Shown here piece by piece: positions 54,400 through 62,514 of a DNA stretch of 64,000 bases (positions are counted from its first letter, which is position 1; each line of letters opens with the position of its first letter). The position numbers and the translations under genes were made by a program. The stretch lies in assembly GCF_900465055.1 (NCBI RefSeq), contig NZ_LS483250.1, positions 3,596,001 through 3,660,000 on the forward strand. The letters run 5' to 3'. A model generated the notes under the pieces. The model was given only the letters and a program-made list of their open reading frames with translations, did no database searches and was not told where the DNA came from. The stretch comes from Moritella yayanosii (GTDB taxonomy: Bacteria; Pseudomonadota; Gammaproteobacteria; Enterobacterales; Moritellaceae).

Positions 54400-55308
54400 A
54401 TGTCACGCAGACTGCCGCCATTAAATTCGCTACGTGTTTTCGAAGCTGCCGCCAGACATTCTAGCTTCACCCGCGCCTCTGAAGAGCTCTATGTGACGCA
54501 AGCCGCTGTCAGCCATCAGATTAAAGCGTTGGAAGAGTACCTTGGCATTAAACTGTTTCGTCGTCAAAACCGGGCGTTATTTTTAACGGAAGAAGGCCAG
54601 AGTTATTTCCTGGATATTAAAGATACCTTTTCTTCATTAGTGGATGCGACTGAGCGTTTATTAGCCAGAGGCGCGAAAGGTTCGTTGACGGTTAGTTTAC
54701 AGCCGAGTTTTGCGATCCAATGGCTAGTGCCACGATTAGCTTTGTTTTCTGACCTGCATCCTGATATTGATGTACGTATTAAAGCGGTCGATATGGATGA
54801 CGGGTCACTGACTGATGATGTCGATGTGGCGATTTATTATGGTCGCGGCAAGTGGAAAGATTTAAATGCGCAGAAATTACATACCGAATATTTAGTGCCG
54901 GTATGCTCGCCGCGATTACTCAATGGGGTAAAACCGCTGAAGACGCCCGGTGATTTAAAACTACATACGTTGTTGCACGATAGCTCTCGTCGTGACTGGA
55001 ATGCTTGGTTTAAACAATGCAATATTACCGATATTAATGTTAACCAAGGGCCTATTTTCAGTCATACTTCGATGGTATTACAAGCCGCAATACATGGCCA
55101 AGGTGTCGCATTAGGGCACAGTGTATTAGCGCAACCCGAGATAGATGCGGGTCGTCTTGTTCGTCCTTTTACCGAGGTATTAGTGAGTAAGAACGCGTAT
55201 TACGTGGTATGTCGCGAAGAGCAAGATGAACTTGGTAAAATTGTGGCATTCCGTGATTGGATGCTGTCCTTAGTCGAGGTAGAGCAGCAAGCGTTCGTGG
55301 AGAATTAA
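54400..55308 (+). CDS. gcvA: LysR-family regulator GcvA
   Basis: A 302-residue LysR-type regulator. RRLPPLNSLRVFEAAARHSS and FTRASEELYVTQAAVSHQIK form the N-terminal helix-turn-helix that is very close to GcvA. The C-terminal effector domain follows (FSHTSMVLQAAIHGQGVALG near residue 230). GcvA controls the glycine cleavage operon in response to glycine and purines; no gcv gene is in the window. A single-gene unit. Confidence 0.88.
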   Translation: MSRRLPPLNSLRVFEAAARHSSFTRASEELYVTQAAVSHQIKALEEYLGIKLFRRQNRALFLTEEGQSYFLDIKDTFSSLVDATERLLARGAKGSLTVSLQPSFAIQWLVPRLALFSDLHPDIDVRIKAVDMDDGSLTDDVDVAIYYGRGKWKDLNAQKLHTEYLVPVCSPRLLNGVKPLKTPGDLKLHTLLHDSSRRDWNAWFKQCNITDINVNQGPIFSHTSMVLQAAIHGQGVALGHSVLAQPEIDAGRLVRPFTEVLVSKNAYYVVCREEQDELGKIVAFRDWMLSLVEVEQQAFVEN

Positions 55309-55372
55309 TTCATCAGGAAGTCACTAAATCCTTGGTGTTATATCGTCAAGGGTTTAGACTGTGCGGCTTTTG

Positions 55373-55418
55373 TATGCAAACCAGTGCAAGATACGTTTAT
55401 GCTGCACTGGTTTGCATA
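55373..55418. repeat. Perfect 16-bp inverted repeat between gcvA and rlmM
   Basis: TATGCAAACCAGTGCA (55373-55388), a 14-base loop and TGCACTGGTTTGCATA (55403-55418). No T run follows. It may be a strong terminator-like stem, a small mobile-repeat element or a structured leader of rlmM. Confidence 0.85.
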
Positions 55419-55419
55419 T

Positions 55420-55450
55420 ATACCCAAGCAGCGTCAAGTACCTTGGGTAT
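55420..55450. repeat. ATACCCAAG hairpin element
   Basis: ATACCCAAG (55420-55428), a 13-base loop and CTTGGGTAT (55442-55450), followed by TTG. It begins directly after the 16-bp inverted repeat. A related sequence lies at 49754-49778. Confidence 0.7.
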
Positions 55451-55537
55451 TTGTTATGTATTAGTAGTCTCGGTATTGTATCTATACTGAGTATATATCG
55501 TCAGCCATGTTGATGACGAAAATGAGGTTATTAGAAA

Positions 55538-56674
55538 ATGAATGGTATTTTATTATATTGCCGCCCTGGTTATGAAAAAGAATGTGCTGCTGAAATTCAA
55601 GCACGAGCGACTGCCATGGAGGCGTATGGTTTTGCTAAAGTAACGCTGAATTCAGGTTATGTTGTGTTTGAATGTCATTCTGCAGCTGATGTTGATTCAA
55701 TAGCGAAAAAATTACCACTTTCATCATTGATCTTTGCCCGTCAAATGATCGCACTACATGCACGTGTTGATGATATGCCATTGTACGACCGTGTTAATCC
55801 TGTTGTTGCTGCCTGTGAAGGTATTGAAGCGATGGGTGAACTACGTGTGGAAATGCCAGATACCAATGAAGGCAAAGAGTTATCTAAATTCTGCCGTAAG
55901 TATACTGTGCCACTACGTCAATCGTTACGTAAGGGTAATCACTTATTACCTAAAGAAAATAAAAACCGTCCTGTACTGCACGTGTTTTTCATCACCAATA
56001 CCAGTGTGTATATTGGTTACTCATATAGCTTTAACAACTCGCCATTACCTATGGGTATCATGCGTCTTAAGTTTCCATCGAAAGCGCCAAGTCGTTCGAC
56101 GCTGAAACTGGAAGAAGCATTCCATACTTTCATCCCTGCAGACCAGTGGGATAGACGTATCGGCGGCGCAATGCGCGCGGTTGACTTAGGCGCTTGTCCT
56201 GGCGGTTGGACGTATCAGTTAGTTCAACGTAATATGTTTGTTGTGGCTATTGATAACGGTGCCATGGCGGATAGCCTGATGGAAACCGGCCAAGTGAAGC
56301 ATTACGAAGAAGATGGGTTTAAATATGAGCCAGCTAAAACCACGATTGCATGGACCAACCGTAAATTACACGGTAATAAGGTGAAGGTTCCTGAAAATCC
56401 ACCCGTTGATATGCTGGTATGCGACATGCTTGAAAAACCAGAGCGTGTTACCCGTCTGATGTGTAAATGGTTATTAAACGCATGGTGTAAAGAAGCTATC
56501 TTTAATCTTAAGCTACCATTAAAGCGTCGTTACCATACATTGGAAGACTGTTTGGCTATCTTAGATAAACAACTGGATGATCGCTTTGTTATCCAAGCTA
56601 AGCACCTTTATCATGATCGTGATGAAGTGACTGTACATGTAGCTTGGTCAAACTTCATTCCGGAAGATAAATAA
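55538..56674 (+). CDS. rlmM: 23S rRNA ribose 2'-O-methyltransferase RlmM
   Basis: A 378-residue methyltransferase with an N-terminal THUMP-like region (LLYCRPGYEKECAAEI, LIFARQMI) and a C-terminal Rossmann domain with VDLGACPGGWTYQLVQRNMF, KLEEAFHTFIPADQWDRR and VCDMLEKP. RlmM (YgdE) methylates the 2'-OH of C2498 in 23S rRNA. Compared with E. coli there is a longer insert near residues 270-290 (KTTIAWTNRKLHGNKVKVPE). A monocistronic gene. Confidence 0.96.
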   Translation: MNGILLYCRPGYEKECAAEIQARATAMEAYGFAKVTLNSGYVVFECHSAADVDSIAKKLPLSSLIFARQMIALHARVDDMPLYDRVNPVVAACEGIEAMGELRVEMPDTNEGKELSKFCRKYTVPLRQSLRKGNHLLPKENKNRPVLHVFFITNTSVYIGYSYSFNNSPLPMGIMRLKFPSKAPSRSTLKLEEAFHTFIPADQWDRRIGGAMRAVDLGACPGGWTYQLVQRNMFVVAIDNGAMADSLMETGQVKHYEEDGFKYEPAKTTIAWTNRKLHGNKVKVPENPPVDMLVCDMLEKPERVTRLMCKWLLNAWCKEAIFNLKLPLKRRYHTLEDCLAILDKQLDDRFVIQAKHLYHDRDEVTVHVAWSNFIPEDK

Positions 56675-56730
56675 GACAGTAAAGACCATTTTAATCGATG
56701 GTCCTTAGCGCTGAATTATTCATGCTTTAA

Positions 56731-56765
56731 GCCATTAAATATCACGCCCGTGAATGTTTAATGGC
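56731..56765. terminator. Hairpin between convergent rlmM and hypothetical gene
   Basis: GCCATTAAA (56731-56739) and TTTAATGGC (56757-56765) pair around an inner CAC..GTG. A second small stem GACCAT/ATGGTC lies at 56684-56703. Both lie between two converging genes and probably serve as terminators. Confidence 0.55.
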
Positions 56766-56769
56766 GTTG

Positions 56770-57273
56770 TTATTTAAACCGGAAGCGAAAATAAAGCTGT
56801 GGGTCTTCGCCACGTACTTTAATCCCAATAATAGCCTCTTTAATTCCCATATTATAATAAGCTTCGTGTTGTAACATACCGTTGGATTTCACTTTCGTTT
56901 TGATTGTCAGCCGCTCATAATCGAGCAGTAGATAAGGGCTGCGTTTCAAGCTGTAGTGTAAATTTAAACTCAGTCTCCCTATGTTTTTAAGCCGGGGAAT
57001 AAAAAGCCGGGTGATATCGGGATCAATCCACATATTGAGAAGCTGAAGTTGTGCGGTTTGTTTGCGTTTATGGTTACTTTTTTTGATAACCAATAATGAC
57101 TGTTTGAATTCAAACTGCGGTGTGGGCTGTGTTAAAGCGGCCAATTGAGTTTGCTGCTGATAGGCAGAGAATTGCTGTGTTGTTATTGCTGTCCCTAACT
57201 GACTTTCCGTGGCTAATGTAACCCTGCTTAATAAACCGATTAACAGTATCAAAAAAAGAAAGTTAGATATCAT
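56770..57273 (-). CDS. Exported protein of unknown function
   Basis: A 167-residue protein with an N-terminal signal peptide (FLFLILLIGLLSRVTLATE, likely cleavage after LAT or nearby). The mature part is Gln-rich at first, then has strand-like segments (NIGRLSLNLHYSLKRSPYLL, GIKVRGEDPQLYFRFRFK), ending in Phe/Arg-rich beta structure. I do not recognise the family. It is isolated between rlmM (convergent) and the isocitrate dehydrogenase gene. A periplasmic or outer-membrane-associated location is likely. Confidence 0.7.
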   Translation of the reverse strand: MISNFLFLILLIGLLSRVTLATESQLGTAITTQQFSAYQQQTQLAALTQPTPQFEFKQSLLVIKKSNHKRKQTAQLQLLNMWIDPDITRLFIPRLKNIGRLSLNLHYSLKRSPYLLLDYERLTIKTKVKSNGMLQHEAYYNMGIKEAIIGIKVRGEDPQLYFRFRFK

Positions 57274-57468
57274 ATATCACCAAAGTTGCTGATGAAAACT
57301 TAATTATAGCTTGGTATGCATAAATTACTAGGAAGGCAATAGGCTGTAATGAGGACTTGTTTGATGGTGTCGTGCGAAGATACTAGGGGATGATAAAGCT
57401 GAATATCAGCTGCTTAACATGTCGAAATATGAACGTTAAGCAACTGCATTATAAGCGTTTTAAAACCG

Positions 57469-58476
57469 TTAGAGGCGTTCTAAAATCGCTTGTGTGAAGT
57501 CTGTAGTACCGTGCGTACCGCCCAGATCACGTGTTGTTCTATCACCTGATTCAATCACATCACGTACCGCGTTACGAATGTTTTCCGCTTCCGTTTTCAT
57601 GTCTAGGTATTCTAACATTTGAATAGACGCTAAGATCACAGATGTTGGGTTCGCTAGGTTTTTACCAGCGATGTCAGGTGCACTGCCATGCACAGCTTCG
57701 AAAATAGCGATGTCGTCACCGATATTTGCGCCTGGCGCCATACCAAGACCACCCACAAGACCCGCACATAAGTCAGATATGATATCACCAAACAAGTTAG
57801 TGGTCACGATCACGTCGAAACGTTCAGGGTACATAACCAAGTTCATGCAAGCGGCATCAACGATCATCTCTTCTGATTCGATCTCTGGGTAACGCTTAGC
57901 TACTTCACGCGCGACTTCAAGAAATAGACCGGATGTTGTTTTTAGAATATTGGCTTTATGGATCGCCGTTACTTTTTTTCGATTTTCTGCTTTAGCCAGT
58001 TCGTATGCGGCAACACAAATACGCTCAGCACCGGCTCGTGTGATGATACTTTTTGCTTCAGCTGAGTTCCCATCATCGGAGATGATTTGACCTGCGCCAG
58101 AGTACATACCTTCGGTATTTTCACGCACGGTAATAATATCGATATTTTCGTAGCGGCTACGCGTGCCTTTAAAAGAGACCACCGGGCGTAAGTTAGCGTA
58201 TAAATTAAAATGCTTGCGTAATGATACATTGATTGACGTGAAACCAGCGCCGACAGGTGTCGTTAAGGGACCTTTTAACGCGACTTTATTTTTTTCAATT
58301 AAATCTAATGTTGCTTTTGGTAGTAGTTCACCTGAAGTTTGTAGCGCAACAAGACCTGCATCAGCAAAGTCATATGCGAAGTTACAGCCAGCTTTATCTA
58401 AAATTTGAATTGCAGACTCAATAATATCCGGACCAATACCATCACCCGGGATCACTGTAATTCTTGTTTGTGTCAT
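57469..58476 (-). CDS. Isocitrate dehydrogenase, NAD-type
   Basis: A 335-residue beta-decarboxylating dehydrogenase. PGDGIGPDIIESAIQIL is at the N-terminus, LKGPLTTPVGAGFTSINVSL carries the substrate Ser and Asn, IITVRENTEGMYSG follows, Asp residues in VVTTNLFGDIISDLCAG bind metal, and HGSAPDIAGKNLANPT is the nucleotide region. The short length and these motifs fit the NAD-dependent isocitrate dehydrogenases found in some marine gammaproteobacteria rather than the longer NADP form of E. coli. 3-isopropylmalate dehydrogenase is excluded by the isocitrate-type motif. Confidence 0.87.
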   Translation of the reverse strand: MTQTRITVIPGDGIGPDIIESAIQILDKAGCNFAYDFADAGLVALQTSGELLPKATLDLIEKNKVALKGPLTTPVGAGFTSINVSLRKHFNLYANLRPVVSFKGTRSRYENIDIITVRENTEGMYSGAGQIISDDGNSAEAKSIITRAGAERICVAAYELAKAENRKKVTAIHKANILKTTSGLFLEVAREVAKRYPEIESEEMIVDAACMNLVMYPERFDVIVTTNLFGDIISDLCAGLVGGLGMAPGANIGDDIAIFEAVHGSAPDIAGKNLANPTSVILASIQMLEYLDMKTEAENIRNAVRDVIESGDRTTRDLGGTHGTTDFTQAILERL

Positions 58477-58706
58477 ACATATTCCTTATTTAATTGAGCT
58501 TACTTTCAAATGAAAATACTTTGTTGCCGTATGGTAACAAAGTATTACTCAATTGTTAATCCGGTGACTGCTGTAATTTGGCTAAATAAAGCATTTTACA
58601 GGGGCGATAACGCATTTGTTAGAGATAGATCCAGATTTTAACTTTTTTATACTATTAACGCTTAGTGTGATCACTCGATTTCTAACAGTCAGTGTTCCGT
58701 CTATGA

Positions 58707-59486
58707 TTAAGGTTGATATCTTAAGTCTTTTAAATTAAAGCCGAGGGGAATATCAATTTTCAACTGGGCTAATTGCTGAGTCATGTAAGCCATATCTTTG
58801 TGGGTATCGAGTTTTTCACGCAGTTTGGGTTTTAACGCTTCACTGGTATAAATAGCATCTAAATTACCGTGTTGTGTTAATAACTGGGTTGCTGTTTTCG
58901 GGCCAATACCAGCGACACCAGCCAAGTGACTCCCACTGATGCCCACCAATGCCCAATAATCGACCAGTTGCTGTGGTTGGATGCCAAACTTATCATTGAT
59001 AAACGCTTGGTCTAACCAACGCTTGTTAAAATAATCACGAATTTTAATATAAGGTGTTAACAATTGGCAGTAACCTTTATCCGTCGAGATAATAGTCACT
59101 TGCTGTTGTTGTGCGGACATTTTAGTGGCGAGGGTGGCGATTAAGTCATCCGCTTCATCTTGTTCGGTTAATAACGAGTCAACATTTAATGCCCACAGAT
59201 CGTCTTGGATGAGTGTGAGTGCTTGTTGTAAGCTTTCTGGCATCGGTTTGCGGTTGGCTTTGTATTCGGGATAGATGTCATGACGCCAACCGGTTTGTTC
59301 TGCATCAAACACGGCGACCACGTGAGTCGGTGCGGTGATGGATAGCAGTTTTCTTACGGCGTGCTTAATGGTTTCACGGGTTGCGCTAATTTGCGCAACA
59401 GGATCGTTACTTTGATTAAGTTGTACTGCATGTACTCGACGGATCAGGTTTAACGCATCGATAATTAATAAGTGATTTTGGGCCAT
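58707..59486 (-). CDS. xni: Flap endonuclease Xni (exonuclease IX)
   Basis: A 259-residue 5'-3' nuclease-like protein. LLIIDALNLIRRVHAVQ is at the N-terminus, VAVFDAEQTGWRHDIYPEYK and LLTEQDEADDLIATLA carry conserved acidic residues, and a helix-hairpin-helix lies in GVAGIGPKTATQLL (about residues 190-203). Xni resembles the 5' nuclease domain of DNA polymerase I. It follows ppnN by 18 bases in the same direction. Confidence 0.94.
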   Translation of the reverse strand: MAQNHLLIIDALNLIRRVHAVQLNQSNDPVAQISATRETIKHAVRKLLSITAPTHVVAVFDAEQTGWRHDIYPEYKANRKPMPESLQQALTLIQDDLWALNVDSLLTEQDEADDLIATLATKMSAQQQQVTIISTDKGYCQLLTPYIKIRDYFNKRWLDQAFINDKFGIQPQQLVDYWALVGISGSHLAGVAGIGPKTATQLLTQHGNLDAIYTSEALKPKLREKLDTHKDMAYMTQQLAQLKIDIPLGFNLKDLRYQP

Positions 59487-59504
59487 ATCCGTGTTTCGTT
59501 AAAG

Positions 59505-60866
59505 TTAGCTAGGTTTAATTATTTCATAACAAGGCTCATATTTACTACCAGGAAGCTTCATTCTGTTCTGTTTTATGAAGTTTTTTAATAAATTGTCCAT
59601 TAATTGCATCAATTTAGGATCACCTTGCAGCTTAAACGGTCCTTTTTTTTCAATTGCTTTGATCCCTGAGTCTTTCACATTACCGGCGACAATACCTGAA
59701 AAGGCTTTACGCAGGTTCATCGCCAGCACTTCGGGTGCTTGTTCAAGGTTCAAATTTAAGGCTGCCATGTGTGGATGGTCGGGGATAAACGGCAGCTGAA
59801 AGTCTAACTCAATTTTGAGACTCCAATTATAAGAATAGGCATCGCCAATCGCACGGCGGTACTCGTAGGTTTTTTGCATGGCTTTTTTCATGATCTGCGC
59901 GGCACTTGGCGCATCATCAATAATGATTTGATAATATTTTTGTGCTTCAAAACCAAGCGTCGCACCGACAAATTCATCAATGGTGGTAAAATATTCTTCA
60001 CTTTCTTTGGGACCCGTCAGCACGATAGGCAGAGGTTGGCGTTTATTTTCGGGGTGCATCATGATACCAAGTAAATACAATAATTCTTCAGCAGTGCCTG
60101 CGCCGCCTGGAAAGATGATGATACCGTGTGAAAGGCGAACAAAGGCTTCTAAGCGTTTCTCAATATCTGGTAGGATCACTAATTCGTTGACGATAGGGTT
60201 TGGTGGTTCTGCGGCAATGATACTTGGTTCAGTTAAACCCAAGTAACGACGTTCTTTCACGCGTTGTTTTGCATGACCTACGGTCGCGCCTTTCATTGGT
60301 CCTTCCATGGCGCCGGGTCCACAACCCGTACATATATTCATTTCGCGCAAACCGAGTTCATGACCAACAGCTTTGGCATATTCATATTCAGGTGCACGAA
60401 TGGCGTGACCACCCCAGCAAACAACCATATTAGGATCTGAATCAGATTTGATCACGCGCGCGTTACGTAAAATGGAAAATACTTGATTGGTTAAAAAAGA
60501 GGATAATTCTTTTTTTGGTACCGGGACTTTCTCAATGTAGCTATGTACATAAAGAATGTCACGTAACACTGAAAACAGATGTTCTTGAATACCTCGGATG
60601 ATCTCGCCATCGACAAAGGCTTGTTCTGGGGCGTTGTGTAGTTCGAGTTTGACGCCACGTTCCTGTTGTACAACACTGATATCAAAATTTTGGAATGCTT
60701 GTAAAATTTCACTACTGGAATCAGTACGAGAACCGGAATTTAATACCGCCAGCGAACAATTACGGAAGAGTAAGTATAAATCGCTGCTGGCTTTTTGTTG
60801 TAATCGGTCGACTTCAAGTTGCGATAGTAGATCCATACTACCCACAGGTTTGATGTGTGTGATCAT
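59505..60866 (-). CDS. ppnN: Nucleotide 5'-monophosphate nucleosidase PpnN
   Basis: A 453-residue LOG-family nucleosidase (YgdH). The catalytic motif is [21 protein letters not shown] (about residues 244-264, PGGxGT plus Glu), and [15 protein letters not shown] is the substrate/nucleotide region. N- and C-terminal domains complete the usual PpnN length. It cleaves the glycosidic bond of nucleoside monophosphates and is stimulated by (p)ppGpp in E. coli. It is paired with xni. Confidence 0.95.
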   Translation of the reverse strand: MITHIKPVGSMDLLSQLEVDRLQQKASSDLYLLFRNCSLAVLNSGSRTDSSSEILQAFQNFDISVVQQERGVKLELHNAPEQAFVDGEIIRGIQEHLFSVLRDILYVHSYIEKVPVPKKELSSFLTNQVFSILRNARVIKSDSDPNMVVCWGGHAIRAPEYEYAKAVGHELGLREMNICTGCGPGAMEGPMKGATVGHAKQRVKERRYLGLTEPSIIAAEPPNPIVNELVILPDIEKRLEAFVRLSHGIIIFPGGAGTAEELLYLLGIMMHPENKRQPLPIVLTGPKESEEYFTTIDEFVGATLGFEAQKYYQIIIDDAPSAAQIMKKAMQKTYEYRRAIGDAYSYNWSLKIELDFQLPFIPDHPHMAALNLNLEQAPEVLAMNLRKAFSGIVAGNVKDSGIKAIEKKGPFKLQGDPKLMQLMDNLLKNFIKQNRMKLPGSKYEPCYEIIKPS

Positions 60867-60915
60867 AAGCTAAACTCCTGTCAGAGACATTGGTGATAAG
60901 CAGGTATAATTAAGT

Positions 60916-62424
60916 TTAGAGCCTAATGATAACTTTATCTCGCCCCGAGCTTTTTGCTTCATATAACGCATTATCTGCACGCTCTAAAGGGTCAACAGTT
61001 TCGTTATCATCGAGTGAGAATTGCGTGACCCCGATTGAGATAGTAATTGAGATCTGTTTGCCTTTAAATCTAAACGGTATATTTTTGATCGTATTACGTA
61101 GTTTATCTAACATAACCTGTATTTCACTTGGCGCTACGTCGGCCAGTAATAACACGAATTCTTCGCCACCAAAACGGGCGATAAAATCTGAGTCTTTAAT
61201 TGATTTTTGTAATGCGCGCGCCACGATCTTAAGTGCTTTATCACCGGCGATATGACCGAAACTATCATTGATATTTTTAAAGTGATCAATATCGATCATC
61301 GCGATGGTGGTATTGGTTTTATAACGTTGCCAACGTTTGAATTCGAGCTTAAAGCGTTCATCTAATGCGGTACGATTATAGACTTGCGTTAACGAATCTA
61401 GGTAGAGTTTATGCTGTTGTGCTTCGAGTCGCTGGGTATGCAGTAAGGTTTCTTTTTTAAGCAGTTCAAGTTGACTTTGAACTGCCTGAATTTGTTGTTC
61501 TAGCAGGAGCTTTTCTTGTAGCAATTGTTGTTGTTGTTGGATACTGCTGGAAATTATCTTTAACCCATGTTGCACATGTAATTTAGTTTCTGCTAAGTTG
61601 TCACAAGTGCTGATATCAAGTTCTAAAATATCAATGCGCTCTTTCAGATTGTCCAACAAATCGATCTGTTTTTTATTGATATGGTTACTATCAATTAATG
61701 AGTTATCAAACTTATAAGCAATGTTATTGAGTTCTTCAACAATGCTATGCAAGAAGGTTTTAGACGCCATGCGCTCTTCACGTGCACCCTCAATGATGTT
61801 GTTGATGATCTGCAAACAGGTATTAACCAGTTCATGACCGCCAATCCCGTCTAATAAACGTTGACGAATTTTATTTAGATTTGAACCAAAGCGACCAGTG
61901 AAATCAAGTTCATTGATTAAACGTTGTAAATCATCACATATTTTTTTATGAACGGTGGCTGAAATGTTGTTGGTTTCGGTTAAGTTTTTGATCGCGCTAT
62001 GATAAATGCAGAACAGTGATTGAACCTTAGTTTGCAATACGGCCACTGCCGTTGCTTTCGGTTCCGCTAACACTAATTGTAGTTCTGCAGTGAGCTTAGG
62101 ATCGTGTTGTAATAAATTAATTAATGATGTAGCTGCTTGAGATACGGCACTATCAGCAATTTTTAAGGTATCAGATAATATGTTAGGTTGTAGCATTACC
62201 TGACGTTCAACCTGCTTAATTTGGGTGATTAGCTCATCGTCAGAAGTGCTGCGTTCAAGAGTTGCTTTCAGTTTTCTCACTGCAATGTTTAGCTCATTAT
62301 CGATGCCTCGTGTTGCACCAAGCAAACGATTAATAAATGCTAATAACATTGCGGTGTTAATTTTTGTGTAGCCGTTGGCATTACTTGGTCGTGTTGCTGA
62401 ATGCGTATCTTGTGATATCTGCAT
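60916..62424 (-). CDS. Diguanylate cyclase with helical N-terminal domain
   Basis: A 502-residue soluble protein. The N-terminal 340 residues are predicted helical, ending in a coiled coil rich in Gln and Leu (about 285-335). The C-terminal GGDEF domain (about 345-500) has LDSLTQVYNRTAL, IDIDHFKNINDSFGH and the active-site FGGEEFVLLL. It makes cyclic di-GMP from GTP. The usual upstream RxxD inhibitory site is not obvious (LADVAPSEIQVMLDKL follows). It is near, and in the same direction as, the TPR protein at 62515. Confidence 0.9.
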   Translation of the reverse strand: MQISQDTHSATRPSNANGYTKINTAMLLAFINRLLGATRGIDNELNIAVRKLKATLERSTSDDELITQIKQVERQVMLQPNILSDTLKIADSAVSQAATSLINLLQHDPKLTAELQLVLAEPKATAVAVLQTKVQSLFCIYHSAIKNLTETNNISATVHKKICDDLQRLINELDFTGRFGSNLNKIRQRLLDGIGGHELVNTCLQIINNIIEGAREERMASKTFLHSIVEELNNIAYKFDNSLIDSNHINKKQIDLLDNLKERIDILELDISTCDNLAETKLHVQHGLKIISSSIQQQQQLLQEKLLLEQQIQAVQSQLELLKKETLLHTQRLEAQQHKLYLDSLTQVYNRTALDERFKLEFKRWQRYKTNTTIAMIDIDHFKNINDSFGHIAGDKALKIVARALQKSIKDSDFIARFGGEEFVLLLADVAPSEIQVMLDKLRNTIKNIPFRFKGKQISITISIGVTQFSLDDNETVDPLERADNALYEAKSSGRDKVIIRL

Positions 62425-62514
62425 GAAAACTCTTCACATTGGTTAAATCAAAGATGAAGATTAGCTTACCATTATATATACTCCTATAAAATAGTTTGGT
62501 CCTAAAATGTAAGC

